From NCBI GenBank assembly GCA_963931865.1, contig OZ007515.1:4082701-4146700 (forward strand): DNA of 64,000 nucleotides, in the 5' to 3' direction. Shown piece by piece: positions 13,755 to 25,915 of the stretch. The position numbers and the translations under genes are program-made. The stretch comes from Axinella damicornis. Lineage: Eukaryota; Porifera; Demospongiae; Axinellida; Axinellidae. Under the pieces are notes generated by a model that saw nothing but the letters and a program-made list of their open reading frames with translations, ran no database searches and was not told the origin of the DNA. The stretch's first letter is position 1. Each line of letters starts with the position of its first letter.

Positions 13755-14620
13755 CCAGTTTGCAAGACAACAGCAGGCACTGCATGGCAGTGTCTGCTCC
13801 AAGAATGTGCGTTAGAAGGTGTTATGCTCGATTCCTGCTGACCCTGAGGCTACTGCACGATGACACTGAAGAGAAGCCTCTAGTTAGATTGCAGCAGGCA
13901 TTGCATATGGCAGTGTCTGCTCCAAGAATGTGCCTGTTAGAAGGTGTTACGCTCAATTTCCTGCAGACCCTGAGGCTTCAGCTACCGCTACTGACAACAG
14001 CCCTGAGACAGGAGGAAGCCTAAGAGACAGGCTCTAGCCAGATTGCAAAGCTGGACTTCCCAACCAACAAGAGATCCGGACCAACCAGACCTTGAAAAGC
14101 TAAGACACTGGTTAAATTGACAACAAAAACCCACCACAGGAAGAATAGAAGTGTTAAAACTGAGGAAGAGGCCACAAATACCAGACCTTATAGAAGCAAA
14201 AGTAAATAGACAGTTTCCTGTATGCGTGACACTCTGATGTAATCTTGAGTTGCAATACCTATAGCTTGCACTACCAGCGGTTGCAATGGCTGCTACCAGG
14301 AGTGCAGTTGCCCCTCGGAAGAATAGAAATAGAAGTGTTAAAACTGAGGAAGAGGTGACAAATACCGGGCCTTATAGAACCAAAAGTAAATAGACAGCTT
14401 CCTGTATATGTGACACTCTGATGTAATCTTGAGTTGCAATACCTATAGCTTGCGCTACCAGCGGTTGCAATGGCTGCTACCAGGAGTGCAGTTGCCCCTC
14501 GGAAGAATAGAAATAGAAGTGTTAAAACTGAGGAAGAGGTGACAAATACCGGACCTTATAGAACCAAAAGTAAATAGACAGCTTCCTGTATACGTGACAC
14601 TCTGATGTAATCTTACGCTA
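13755..14620. repeat. Two tandem duplications (~120 bp x2, ~180 bp x3)
   Basis: A block containing gcagtgtctgctccaagaat is present at 13788 and 13911. A block of about 180 bp carrying gaatagaagtgttaaaactg and tgacactctgatgtaatctt follows at about 14150, 14325 and 14505. The short reading frames crossing these units lack any recognised domain. Confidence 0.8.
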
Positions 14621-14871
14621 GGAACTGTGTTTAAAAATTGTTGATGTACGTAACTGCAAGAAGGGCTAACTATTCTCTGAAATATCCACCGAATAAAGTG
14701 GTATTTTGTGCTGTTCACTGTAAAATATTTCACTGCAAAATATTTCACTTCAGAATATTTCGGAAAAACCATATGTACCTTCAAATCAATGACATCATCA
14801 ACTCTCTTCATGGCAGCATAGACATGGCTCTGAAAGGGGAAAAGCAAAGCACACATGATCTCATTGCAGCA

Positions 14872-14917
14872 CAGCCTCATTCCCAGGCACCGTACCGAGC
14901 GCATGGGAATGAGGCTA
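14872..14917. mobile_element. Mini foldback element (46 bp) with perfect 9-bp TSD
   Basis: The element runs from cagcctcattcccaggc to gcatgggaatgaggcta and is flanked on both sides by ATTGCAGCA (14863-14871 and 14918-14926). It is essentially two family tips with about ten bases between them. Confidence 0.8.
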
Positions 14918-15139
14918 ATTGCAGCAAAGGCCTTAGCAAACATGTAGTCTAATGACCTGTGAAGAAGATACAGCCTTGGGCCATCATTGTTAATTGACAT
15001 CACTGCTGCTAACTAGTAGTAACTATGTACTTGGTCAACATAGGTAATTTTCACTTGTAGTGGTATGCATGTGATTGGGGTGAGCCTGAGCAAGCCTGTG
15101 GGAGCAGTACAGTAGTCCATTCTTGCAACAGTCGTCTAG

Positions 15140-15630
15140 TTAACTCTTTAGGGGCCAAATTCTTTCTCTAGGTCATTTTCAGTCTATAGAACACTTAAAC
15201 ATACCCTAATTTCTGTTCCCTGGCATTGCTGGGCTCGAAACTGCTCACACAGGTAATTTCAGCTATACTGAGCATATACGTGACTTAACCACACCCACCA
15301 ATTAACGAGCTTGCAATCAAGCCTCCCGAGAAATGCCAACCTGCCGTAGCTGAAAAACGGGCGATGTATGCTGGAAATGGAGGCCCTACAAGGCAAGACA
15401 GCTACTTTCTAAGTCCAGTTATGCCAAAAACGGCGGAAATGGCCCTCCCAGTGCCGACCAAGACCTTTCTATCGCGGAGCCCAGACACGGCCATGCTGTT
15501 TGCACCCTTCGGGTGCACCCACCCACCTCCCCCTGCCCCGCCCTCTCTGCTGGCGCAGAGCCTATCTCTCAAGGACATTGCCGGATGTGACATCATGAAG
15601 CTGAAAGTCTCATGGCACCTTAAGGCGTCA
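15140..15630 (+). mobile_element. TTAA-MITE copy A (right end lost)
   Basis: It starts TTAACTCTTTAGGGGCC and is collinear with the copy at 51368-51876 over more than 450 bp. The shared region includes the block with ggaaatggaggccctacaag and the gcaccc-ttcgggtgcaccc stem-loop. The expected right terminal repeat is not visible. A 112-codon reading frame across it is also partly open in the other copies but has no domain. Confidence 0.75.
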
Positions 15631-16443
15631 TTAGCTGGTAAACGGTTAACATGGTTTTATGCATTAGTTAGCATCTGGTATCATCCCATAACGAAAGTAT
15701 GAGCGTGTACATGGAGGGACGAATAGTCACTGATTTAGACGTCCAACTAGAACAAAAACGGGGTTAATCCCACCATTAATGATAATGACAATAATGATAA
15801 TGACATCACACATTAATGACATCACACAGGGATGACATCACACAGTAATGACATCATCGCATGGAAACCAGTTTGTTGATCACAGTGAAAGTTGAGAGAT
15901 TACACACAGAGTAGCCCACAAATATCACAGACATGCTTTGAAGCAGAGAAATAATTGCACTCTTATCACTCCCACTGTACGGTCTGTCACAAAGCTGGTT
16001 GACAGCCGGCACCAATAATAACACAGGTGGCAAGCCATATGCTGTTCAAGCAGGACTTGCACAGCTGATAACAAACTCCATGCTGCTTTGAGTGGGTGAG
16101 AGTTTGGTGTAGAGTAAGTGGGACATAACAGTCGTGTTTTGTGTAGTTAGGGAAGGCCAAAGATGGGGAAGAGAAATTTGGCTGTCAAACAAACTGATGC
16201 TATTAGTGGTCAAGGGCATTCATGCATGTGACAATCGTATGCTTCCTACGTAACTGCGACTTTTGTGTGGCAATTGAAAACACAATCATATATGGAAGAA
16301 CTTGAAAATTGGAGAAATATCCCGCTTGCCTTTGCGAGGTCCAGCACGCGAACCTTGCTGCTAACAGACTCTGCCAGCTCACTGGCTCTGATAATAACAC
16401 TACTGAGTTCTTGGGCATCACCGTGGAGGGTTTTCAGGTTGGG

Positions 16444-16445
<2 letters not shown>

Positions 16446-16488
<43 letters not shown>

Positions 16489-16500
16489 GTATGTGTGCAT
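16446..16500. repeat. (GT)n microsatellite
   Basis: About 20 GT repeats, followed at 16553 by a solitary left tip of the TAGCCT foldback family (tagcctcgttcccaggcgct). Confidence 0.9.
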
Positions 16501-17084
16501 AGGGAGGACAGAGAAACAACATTCAAAATCATTGAGCTCACGGCGAACACTAGCCTCGTTCCCAGGCGCTCGCTTTAGGCACACACCCCAGTTTGTACCC
16601 CCCAAAAGTGGGAGTCCTTGCAAAAATGTGCTTCAGAAGGTTCTGAGTATTACATTTCTCAAACCTTTCAGGTATTTCTTCAAAGGGGGCGTATGATTTT
16701 GTCTCGGCACCAAAGTGCCGAGACACAGTGCTGGATGCGTAGGTACGTGGTACGTACGTCGCTTTTCGCAATGCACCCGCCGGCGCAAGTGCAGCAACCT
16801 GCTCTACACGCTTAATAGGGTGTCAAACATACTTATAGCCTGCAAGTACATCATCGAAAATGATTATGGGTTTTGCTTGGCTGCTCATGAATCCACTTAA
16901 GTACTTAGTACTTACCAGCACTGTCCCAGGACAATGAATACGGACTCATCCATATGCTGCACTCAGTCATCCCATGGGCCATAGCTAGCTAGATAGATGA
17001 TTACTGAAAGAAATTGGCCTTGAACAAGGTGTTGTCTAGGTCCATTCATGAATTAAAACGGCCCACCTGGCTCTGACTAAACAT

Positions 17085-17175
17085 CAAGCCCAGACACGAC
17101 CATACTGCTTCACCCTTTGGGTGAACCCCTGACCCACCCTTTGCTCACACAGAAGTTGTGACAGAACCTCCAAGG
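17085..17175. mobile_element. Fragment of the TTAA-MITE family
   Basis: Contains gcccagacacgaccatactg and the ctttgggtga stem of the internal block found in the copies at 15.1, 51.4 and 56.0 kb. Truncated on both sides. Confidence 0.6.
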
Positions 17176-17454
17176 ATATTGACGCTGACTAAAGTCTCAA
17201 AGCTAACAGGTTTTGCAGTCATAAATGGCAGCTGCCATGTCCTCTGCATGATTCTAGCTGATACCAAGTCGTGCGGAGACACATCAAGTCTTTTTAAAGA
17301 CTCACTTGTTACTTGATGTGTTCGTGTGTGCAACAGAAATCACACAGGTGCATAGGTTATTCAACCAATTAGGGAGTGACAATCATGACATGAAATGTTA
17401 GACTGGAGGAGACTAAAGCAGGACGATTCATGTTCCAGAAGGACGAACTATATT

Positions 17455-17512
17455 TAGCCTCATTCCCAGGCGCTCGGTAATTGCAATTACCGAGCACCTG
17501 GGAATGAGGCTA
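17455..17512. mobile_element. Perfect foldback of the TAGCCT family (58 bp)
   Basis: The sequence tagcctcattcccaggcgct returns as its reverse complement, ending cctgggaatgaggcta with a central ggtaattgcaattacc. I do not see a convincing target-site duplication here. Confidence 0.75.
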
Positions 17513-17515
17513 GGA

Positions 17516-18105
17516 CCATATTCAGTACAATGGACAGACAAAACAGCAAACACTGATCTAAACGTCTCATGACTTGTCGTAATCGTCAGAGCATTTCCTG
17601 AGCTACGTGTACAGTCACACAACACTGGAGCGGGACAATTTATGTCCCATATTCAGCACAATGGACAAACAAAACAGCAAACATTGACATAACGTCTCAC
17701 AATCGCTTAAGCTCTCCTGAGGTACGTACGTGTACAGTCACACAACAAGCTCAATTTCATCACTGGAGCGGGACAATTTATGTCCCATAGTTCAGCACAA
17801 TGGACAAACAAAACAGCAAACATTGACATAATGTCTCATAATCGCTTAAGCTCTCCTGAGGTACGTACGTGTACAGTCACACAACAAGCTCAATTTCATC
17901 ACTGGAGCGGGACAATTTATGTCCCATATTCAGCACAATGGACAAACAAAACAGCAAACATTGACATAACGTCTCATAATCGCTCAACAAGCTCAATTTC
18001 TACAGTGAAGCAGGACAATTTATGCTCCATATTCAGCACAATGGACAAACAAACAGCATACACTGATATAACGTCTCATAATCGCTAAATCATTTCCTGA
18101 GGTAC
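17516..18105. repeat. Tandem repeat, unit ~103-140 bp, five copies
   Basis: Units starting near 17516, 17647, 17784, 17924 and 18027 share attcagcacaatggacaaac, aacagcaaacattgacataa, cgtctcataatcgct and a ggtacgtacgtgtacagtca segment. A 102-codon reading frame inside the array simply reads the repeat. Confidence 0.9.
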
Positions 18106-18186
18106 GTGTCACACAAATCCTTACCTCAGTAATATGTCATTGTTAGTGTAAGGATGCAATACATTAATTGCAGCAGTACATTATTG

Positions 18187-18220
18187 CCCCCCCCCCCCCC
18201 CCCCCCAAAAAAAAAAAAAA
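18187..18220. repeat. Poly-C (20) followed by poly-A (14)
   Basis: Twenty C directly followed by fourteen A. Confidence 0.95.
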
Positions 18221-20860
18221 TTGCTTATTTGGTTAGAAGGTTCTGCAATTTTTGACTTGGAATTGTTTATACAGTAGGTACAGTGAATGTTTGCTGAGAG
18301 ATTATTTCAAGGTGCTCAGAAAGCTGAGAACAGCAAGTACGTTTCCTTTTTGCAAGGGTGTGTTTACACTGTCTCTGCACTGCTAAAACAACTTGAGGAG
18401 TTGTAAGTGCTCTGTTATGATAGGGAAGACCAGGTCTGGAATCAGTGGGTGGATGATGGCGGTCAATCACTGGAATGTCTGGTACTTACCATAGCAACAA
18501 GGTACCACAAGAAGTTACACTCTTTACCAACCATACTACATTGGCAGTCAGCTTTCATAAGATGCTCCAGCAATGCTAACTCGCTCTAATGGAAATCGAT
18601 CTTGAGACTGCTTTCTAGGACTGTGCATGGCTCACCCAGTTCCAGCGAAGAGCATTTCACATCCAAACCCTTTTGGTGCACCCACCAACCTCTCCCTGTC
18701 CCTCTCTTCCAAAGGAAATTGCCATTACAAAGCTTAAAGTTTCTTGGTGGTCTACTGATGTGCAATAGCTCATTGGTTCGCTCAGTTTTCTTGCCTTTCA
18801 TTCACGTACCCATTAAGCACGACGACATGCACACTACAGAAAGTACACTACACTTAACATACGTACAGCATTTGCTGGAATGTAGCCATCCGAATGTCCA
18901 ACTGCGTCTGCTGCTCTAACAGAAGGTCCAGCTCCTTGCCTACTGCTTCCTGTGAAACAGCAGATACATCACATCAAGTGAGGAATGATGACGGAAATAT
19001 TCCCCTGAAAGTAATGTTCAATCATCACTACCCATCTAAATTCCAACAGCATAGGATCTGTTGGTGAGGCCAGGGGCGGCGGAACAGGCCCGGCAACTGC
19101 CGGACCAATGTATTGACAAACCAAGGTATACTTACACTGAGCGTCCTCCTCTGTGGATACATAGTTACGCACTGGGGACCAGGCTTGAGGGAAAGTCTGT
19201 TTACGAGTCCAATGTGTCTGGAGGACATATTATCCGGGCGTTTGTTGAGTACGATGGGCGAACAACAAACTGGTTACGTGCTAACTACCACGTGCGATTT
19301 AGAAAGGGGTGGAGCCAGGAAATAAGCAGCAAAAAACTTGTATATAGCCTGTAAGTAGGCGTGGGCTACCAGCGCAGCGTACATTTCCTTTCTACGTCGA
19401 GAGTGAGACGGTCACGGATTGCACGGAAACGAGAGAGCAGTGGCAGTGCAGTGCAAAGCACGAAGGTGCTACGAGTGCCCATCCAGGCAACTGAAAAATG
19501 ACCCTGAAAAAATGTTCACGCTTTGCGCGGAACACATATCGGCGCTACGCGCCTCTACACACTACCTTCGGCAATGAAGGTTTTGCCCTACCAATCCCAA
19601 ATTGCTTCCGCCGCCTCTGGAGGCAGAATGCCATGGCCGGAAGGTGGCAATATTCGTCACAAAATCATGTGACTAAGCACTTCCACAAGGCAAAAGAACA
19701 CAGAGCAGCTAAACAGAAGCTGCTCAATCTAATTGGCACGGTAACTGTGCTACGACAGTCGACACAGTGGTACTTGGTAAGTTCAAAGCTGCTTACACAT
19801 TAAATTTTGAGATCTTTACTATTTTTGCCGTGTGTTGTTACGGATATAAGGGAGGTCGTTTCGGTTGTTTTTCAGGCTGTAACGTCTAATGCAACTGCTC
19901 TACGCCCAGGTCGCCTTGAGGTGACTGAATCTACCTAAACTAGTTATGGCAACCCCTGAGGCAACAAGGGGAATGTAGATTGTACAAAAATGAAGTCATA
20001 GCACTCTTTCTCCAATTCTCAAGTAGTCTTGATCCCCACCCACAGCTTTATAGTGCTCGCAGTACAAACAACATTCCAACCATTTTTTTTGCACTGCGAA
20101 AAGCTGACCCGAGGAACTAACTGGTATGGAATGCAGGAATCAAGGTCCAAGGGGTGGTCACTCCATTACACGTTGTACTTAGAGCTGCGACCAGGGTGAA
20201 CAGCCTGTGACCATCCCAAAATTGCCTGCGACCATGTGGCCACGCTACTAAACTGCTGGTGACCTTAGGTGTGACCGTCGCAAAAATCTACTTGTGATGG
20301 CATGTGTGATTTTTTGGTAGTATACGGAGCAATACAGTAAGCCACACCTACATGTGCTGTATACGGGGCCACAAATCCTGGTTGAAGCTCTAAGTATGGT
20401 GCTTATTGGAGGTGTGAGCGGGTTTATTTTGGTGGCACTTTCCAGCCAGTCTTGTAAGACAACACGCCACCCATAAATTATGGGGAGGGAGGCTTCCAAA
20501 ACTAAATCACAGTAAGTTACAAGTGGTTATGCCCCAAAATAATATAATGTGACCATACAAGACCACATTCGATGGGGAGAATTTCTAATTGGAGAGCATC
20601 TTGGATTTGGGCTTCAACATCATGTTGGGACTAGTTTTATCAGGACGGCAGATACAAACTTACTTCCTGACATCCTAGCTCTTCCAGCAAGGATCTGGCC
20701 TCGTTAATACTCCTAACATCCAAAATTGTCTTTTCCATTCCTAGTCTCCCTATAGCTAGGCCTAAGCGTGGTGCGAACCGTTATGATTATGCGTGGGTTC
20801 AAAGCGCGCGGAACCGTCTACGCGGTAAGACAGGAATTCGAGCACTTTCAGTACTTCTGC
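18221..20860. other. Intergenic stretch upstream of the fibrinogen-domain genes
   Basis: Another fragment of the TTAA-MITE family lies at about 18640-18760. No exon with a recognisable domain was found. Short frames at 19061-19354 and 19498-19803 have no supporting splice sites that I could connect. Confidence 0.4.
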
Positions 20861-20871
20861 CAAGCAAAGCG

Positions 20872-20878
20872 TATATAA
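20872..20878 (+). promoter_or_regulatory. TATA box of the first fibrinogen-domain gene
   Basis: TATATAA lies 102 bp upstream of the chosen ATG (20980), with a pyrimidine/AT-rich leader between. The paralogous gene has TATAAAA at nearly the same distance. Confidence 0.6.
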
Positions 20879-20979
20879 ACCATCCAACCACTTTGGAAGT
20901 GCAAATTAGTTTTGCAACGATAACCTTATTTACAGGTGTTCTGCAAACCCAAACTTCAAGCCCATCTAAGGACTTCACT

Positions 20980-21945
20980 ATGGCATCAGCAACCGTCATC
21001 TCCGCCGCGGCAATCGCATTCTTCGTCAGTCTGTGCATCAGCGCAGATGCTGCACCAGTCGCAGCCGCCCCTGCAGCTCGGAGACAACTCTGTGATTTGA
21101 CACCCGACAAAGAAGAAATCCTGAACCGAAGACGTAAGTCGATCAGTCCTTTCCTTCATGTGTCTTGCAAATACTTTTCAATTTGCAATCGCTAGCTAGC
21201 TAGCTAGCTATATATTTTTTCAATTTGCAATGCACGCGACCGCGCCATAAATTGTTTTTTTCCTCTTATTTCAGATGTGCCTCTGCAGAACTGCAAAGAG
21301 CTAAACGATTATGGATTCAAAAAGACGGGGCTATACGTTGTGCAACCAGGTGACAATGCTGGAGAATTCGTGGTATACTGCGACATGACACTGCTCGGAG
21401 GAGGTTGGACGGTCATCCAGCGAAGAGTGAACGATTCCCTCACCTTCAACCGAAGCTGGGATAGCTACAAAAACGGTTTTGGAGACTTCGCGGTGAATTT
21501 CTGGCTGGGACTCGACAAGATCAAGCGACTAACAAATTCAGGGTCTGGGAACATGGAACTGTACATTGGCATGGAGACCTTTCTTGGTACAGCACCGTTC
21601 TCGAGATACGGCATCTTCAACCTTGAAGGCGACAGCTACAAACTCCACATTGGCAGATTCAATGGCAGCAGCACAGGAGGTAACTCTCTGAGGACCCATG
21701 ATGGAGAGAGCTTCTCCACCTACGATGCCGATCATGACTCACACACAAGCAAAAATTGTGCTGCTCTATTCAAGGGAGGATGGTGGTACAGACAATGTCA
21801 TGATTCCAACCTGAATGGAGTATACTACAATAATGGAGTAATGGCAGATCCTGCAATTCCCGATGGTATCATTTGGGAGGATGTGACAGGTGACCACTCA
21901 TCGCTCAAGACCAACGTCATGGCTATCAGACCAGCGGTCCAGTGA
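20980..21945 (+). CDS. Secreted fibrinogen-related domain (FReD) protein 1
   Basis: Two exons: 20980-21133 and 21275-21945 (gtaag donor, tttcag acceptor, phase 1), giving 274 residues. An ATG 29 codons upstream is in frame, but the chosen one directly precedes a signal peptide (MASATVISAAAIAFFVSLC). Exon 2 is a complete fibrinogen C-terminal domain: it starts PLQNCKEL, has the WTVIQRR core, a calcium-site-like YDADHDSHT segment, and GGWWYRQCHDSNLNG near the end. The four canonical cysteines (in NCKEL, YCDMTL, NCAAL and QCHDS) fit the two family disulfides. An extra Cys in exon 1 (QLCDL) could link subunits. FReDs are commonly secreted lectin-like recognition proteins; the ligand is unknown. 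Exon structure matches the next gene, so the pair arose by tandem duplication. Confidence 0.93.
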
Positions 21946-22960
21946 TGTATCACCTTGAATATTTAGGAATTAAAATTATATTACTGTGCTTGTGCAGTCT
22001 CCCCTACTGCATAATATATCCGTATACCACTTTATACCCTTTATATTAATGTCCACTGTTTTGTATTTCAGTTTTTTAAATTTGTATCCTGCCCATTCTC
22101 TGATGCCCCAATGTGATTTTATCATGGCTGTTTATGGTGATAAGATGTTCCAATTTGTACTGCATGACTTCACAATTATTATTTTTATGAAAATTCTTTA
22201 GTCTCCACACCAAATCTAACCCCCAATGATACTTGTTCTTTACAGTCTTAATAATAATATAATAACAATGAAGGAATGGTTTGGCAGGCCGTATGGATGA
22301 TATGGAAAGAAACTAGAGGTTTGGTCTTTATGACAAGGATACGTATACTAGTAGATTACAGCCTAGAGTGAGTTTCAACTACAGACTGGAAGAAAAATGG
22401 AAGAAAAAGTGCATGTCTTATGCTGGAAAGATATGTTTACAAATGGGTAGCAGTGGAACTTCTAATAATCATGACTGTATATAGAGTGATAGCTCACTCT
22501 AATTTTAGATAACCTTAATTTTAAAGTCATGCTGTGACGCAACAGGTATGAACAGGTTCGGCATGCTACTGGAGTTGGGAGTCTGTGGTTAGCATGAGGG
22601 ATACAACTGTAAAGAAAGACCACTCTCACCCATGAAGAACTTCACACATTTGTTCATGTACTCTGGATGGTACTGGCCTACATGTACTAAAGTTTCCATC
22701 AATCATCTTTACCCTATACGTAGCTAGCTAGTGAACCTTACGCCTAGTATAAGCGTATGGATCAGAAGTACATTGAAGCAGTATAATGGCATGGTTCAAT
22801 ATTCTGACTCAGTGCTGGGTGGAGTGTCCGGCTATGGTGGGACTTTGCCAGGTGTCCTGATCATCCATAATATTTCTTGCACATAATTGCGAAAGCTCAG
22901 CCCCTCCCCAGCCGAGCATGCGCAGAAGTGCTAACGATACGTAGACAAAACATTGCAGGT
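21946..22960. other. Intergenic spacer between the two FReD genes
   Basis: About 1 kb of AT-rich DNA without recognisable exons. An aattaaa motif about 20 bp past the stop of FReD 1 may serve as a polyadenylation signal. Confidence 0.5.
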
Positions 22961-22961
22961 G

Positions 22962-22968
22962 TATAAAA
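22962..22968 (+). promoter_or_regulatory. TATA box of the second fibrinogen-domain gene
   Basis: TATAAAA lies 91 bp upstream of the ATG at 23059, mirroring the promoter geometry of FReD 1. Confidence 0.65.
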
Positions 22969-23058
22969 ACGAGAAACAAATGCATATTGACAGTTACAGT
23001 TTCTCGTATTACTAAGTTGTGACTTTGCGTGACACGCACCGAATACAGCTCTTGCAAG

Positions 23059-24075
23059 ATGCATATAACCAGCATACTATCGTCAACGCTGCTCGCAGTA
23101 ACGTTGCTACTTCAGTCTGTGGTGGACTCAAGACCAGTGGTCAGCAAAGCCGATCGCCCACATATTCGTAGCCGCAGATCTGCAGACCTTGGGGATATTT
23201 CTGCAGGAGCCAGTGGAATCTTAAATGAAGAACGTAAGCCTCCTGGGGACATAATAATGCTCTTACCAATGCGTTCTTGTTGTTGTGTGTCATCACCATT
23301 TAATTGCTAACGTCACCGCACGGCGGTATGCCCACGCCATTGTATGATACAGATCAACTTGTAATGACTGGCGCTATTGTTTTTCTTCTCCCCTAATGCA
23401 GACGTACCGCTGAAAGATTGCAAAGACATAGACGATTTAGGACTTACCACGAGCGGACTATACAGGATAGACCCCCAAGATGGCAATGGAGAGTTCACTG
23501 TGTTTTGTGACATGACCCTTCTCGGTGGAGGTTGGACAGTCATCCAACGTCGAATCAACGATTCATTGGATTTTGAGAGGAACTGGGACGAATACGTCCA
23601 TGGATTTGGAAACTTCAACGAGAATTTCTGGCTAGGTCTGGACAAAATCAAGCGTATTACAGATATGGGCACGTACGAAATCTACATCGGCCTAGAAAAC
23701 TTCTACACTACTGGAACAAAAACTGCTTGGGCGAAGTATGCGTCTTTCTGTTTAGGAAGTGCCGCATCGAACTACCCGCTAACATTAGGCACTTACGATT
23801 CCGCCAGTACGGCAAGGAACTCTCTGGGTACCCACAGCGGTGAAGCCTTTTCTACAAAAGACAAGGACAATGACTCGCATACAACAGAGCACTGTGCACA
23901 GACGTACAAGGGTGGATGGTGGTACAAGAGCTGTCACGATTCGAATCTGAACGGAAAGTGGTACGACAACGGCGTGCTGGCCGACCCCAACGTAAACGAC
24001 GGGATCATATGGGATGATTGGATTTCCAATACATACTCTTTGAAAACGTCAGTCATTGCCGTTCGCCGGACGTAA
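23059..24075 (+). CDS. Secreted fibrinogen-related domain (FReD) protein 2
   Basis: Two exons: 23059-23233 and 23402-24075, phase 1, same intron position as FReD 1, giving 282 residues. The start is the ATG that begins a clear signal peptide (MHITSILSSTLLAVTLLLQS); an in-frame ATG ten codons earlier would weaken it. The short N-terminal linker carries RSRRS, a likely furin-type cleavage site absent from FReD 1. The fibrinogen domain begins PLKDCKDI, contains WTVIQRR, a KDKDNDSHT calcium-loop motif (closer to the canonical DxDND than in FReD 1) and GGWWYKSCHDSNLNG. Four family cysteines are present, plus one extra in SFCLGS. Probable secreted carbohydrate- or pattern-binding protein; function beyond the domain is inference. 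Confidence 0.93.
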
Positions 24076-24608
24076 ATGCAACAGCAAGAGAGCAAACGAG
24101 AACTCAACCATTCACATGTACATGATTATAATATTAATTTGTATTCATCGACTAACAACAGCTCATCAGGCATATTTCACTTTTCGTTGTGCGACTGTGT
24201 TGCAAACTACATTATGATTATGACTGCTGCGCAGTCATAATAGTCTATTTTAATGCTAGGATTAATTATACGTTTCACATTATATTGCTGTATAAATCAG
24301 GTAATGATAAAGACAATAATAGCTATTCAATTTTCATTGATCCACTGCTGGCAGTAGCCCCACCCACTTTTGGGAGTTGATTGTGTTAATGAATAACAGT
24401 TCGTTACTGCGTTACTACAGCAACAACTTACCAAACATAATCTTACCGTCATCAAAAGAGGCTGCAGAGGGTAACTGATATGGCAGTAAGTTAGGTATGC
24501 ATGCCACAGATTGACAAACTCAGCTAGCTATAGTTGTTGCACTGTACGTGACTAGCTCGTGACAGAACAGAGAAATCAACTTTGGGAGTTAGATCATGAT
24601 TGAACAAC

Positions 24609-25799
24609 ATGTGCACGAAATCAAATAATTTTTTGGTCCATCTCGAGTTACCCTTTGACACCAGATCGCCATTGATTAAGGGCCTGCACTCACACAGCAA
24701 GGTGTCACTTCTGCGGACTAGAATCGAGGAAGATATCGGAATCCTAGCTGAGACGTACCACCTGACCTACTTGGATGCAGCCCCACTAGAAGACAGCAGG
24801 ACTTTGCGCAGCTACGATGTAATCAACGGAGCAACTTTGAAGGTCTGTCCTTGGGGGAATTGGTCTGATTTGCTAATAGCATCCTACTTTGGCAATGCCA
24901 CAGAATGCTTTTCTTGCTCAATGGGGATAACAAAAGATTCAGAATGGAGCAAGCACTGTGCTTGGTGTACTCTTTACATCGCATCACACAGTGGACACTG
25001 TACGCTAGTTGCTAATCTGCTGGAACGTACTTCTGTTGCGATCAACCTTCAGAGCCGCTCAGGGTGGACAGTCTTGCATGCAGCCGCACGGATGGGGCAG
25101 TGGAAAGTTCTGTGCATCTTGGTTGACAATGGTGCTGATGTTAGGATCACCAACAGCATGGGTTTAACTGCCTTTGACTTAGCTCGCCAGTATGGTCACA
25201 AGAAGTGTGAGCAGAGCTTGAACTTTTGCATGTGGGGCCTTCAGAAGCACAGAGTTGTGCGAGAGAGACGATACGACTACAGCGCTCGAAAAGCTCACAC
25301 AAATGCCACCAGACAAGCACACCAGTACAGAGACTCCACACTGACAACTTGGCGTAGGGGAACACATGGTCAGATGTACATGATGCAAGTCCCAAACCCA
25401 ATTACTGTTGGCGATGTTGTTAAATTTGAGAGGGAATCTACTAAGAATGCTGGTCAGATTAGAACTGGGAGAGGTGAGAGCAGACAAACATGCGTCCTCC
25501 CTTCCATCAAGCTGCAGCCTGCTTCACCCCAGACCTCAGGAGATGTACCCAGGTCTCCACCACCAGCTAGCATAACCTTGAGTGGCACCACTGATCAAGA
25601 AGGACAGGGGAGAGGAAAGAAGCTGGACTTCAATTATGGTTGGTTTGATCCTCTGCGATCCCAGCTACTCATCCCACCAACTCATGACGTACTGACATAC
25701 GCAAATCCATCATCTTGCCAGCTAAGACCCAGATCAGTGCTCAACCCAAATGGCTACCAAACCCCTCTGCACCCTTTTCCGGTGCAGAGAAAACTATAG
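24609..25799 (+). CDS. ANKUB1-like protein (ubiquitin-like plus ankyrin repeats)
   Basis: A single uninterrupted frame of 396 codons. I start it at ATG 24609; the frame continues a little upstream only through a non-ATG codon. Residues ~9-85 form a ubiquitin-like region (FLVHLELPFD... SYDVINGATLKVCPWGNW). That last segment resembles the junction of vertebrate ANKUB1, where a similar sequence leads into the ankyrin part. Residues ~115-200 contain ankyrin signatures (TLYIASHSGHCTLVANLL, TVLHAAARMGQWKVLCILVD, LTAFDLARQYGHKKC). The C-terminal half is Ser/Pro-rich and probably disordered. The lack of introns, in contrast to its neighbours, suggests a retrocopy or a large single coding exon with unseen 5' non-coding exons. 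ANKUB1 has no established biochemical role, so function is unknown. Any other UBL-ankyrin protein is the main alternative. Confidence 0.75.
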   Translation: MCTKSNNFLVHLELPFDTRSPLIKGLHSHSKVSLLRTRIEEDIGILAETYHLTYLDAAPLEDSRTLRSYDVINGATLKVCPWGNWSDLLIASYFGNATECFSCSMGITKDSEWSKHCAWCTLYIASHSGHCTLVANLLERTSVAINLQSRSGWTVLHAAARMGQWKVLCILVDNGADVRITNSMGLTAFDLARQYGHKKCEQSLNFCMWGLQKHRVVRERRYDYSARKAHTNATRQAHQYRDSTLTTWRRGTHGQMYMMQVPNPITVGDVVKFERESTKNAGQIRTGRGESRQTCVLPSIKLQPASPQTSGDVPRSPPPASITLSGTTDQEGQGRGKKLDFNYGWFDPLRSQLLIPPTHDVLTYANPSSCQLRPRSVLNPNGYQTPLHPFPVQRKL

Positions 25800-25866
25800 C
25801 AGCAAAATCGAATTCGGAGTGCATGCATCATTTGCAGAATCTGGTCTGTAAAACATGCCTGTGTTT

Positions 25867-25915
25867 ACAGCCTTGTTCCCAGGCCACACACTTTCCTGGC
25901 CTGGGTACGAGGCTA
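25867..25915. mobile_element. Small TAGCCT-type foldback
   Basis: cagccttgttcccaggcc and its inverted partner ggcctgggtacgaggcta around about 12 bp. No clear duplication. Confidence 0.6.

Noticed and set aside
17780..18088. 102-codon frame with internal protein repeats
   Set aside because: It reads a 103-140 bp non-coding tandem array; other units are shifted or interrupted.
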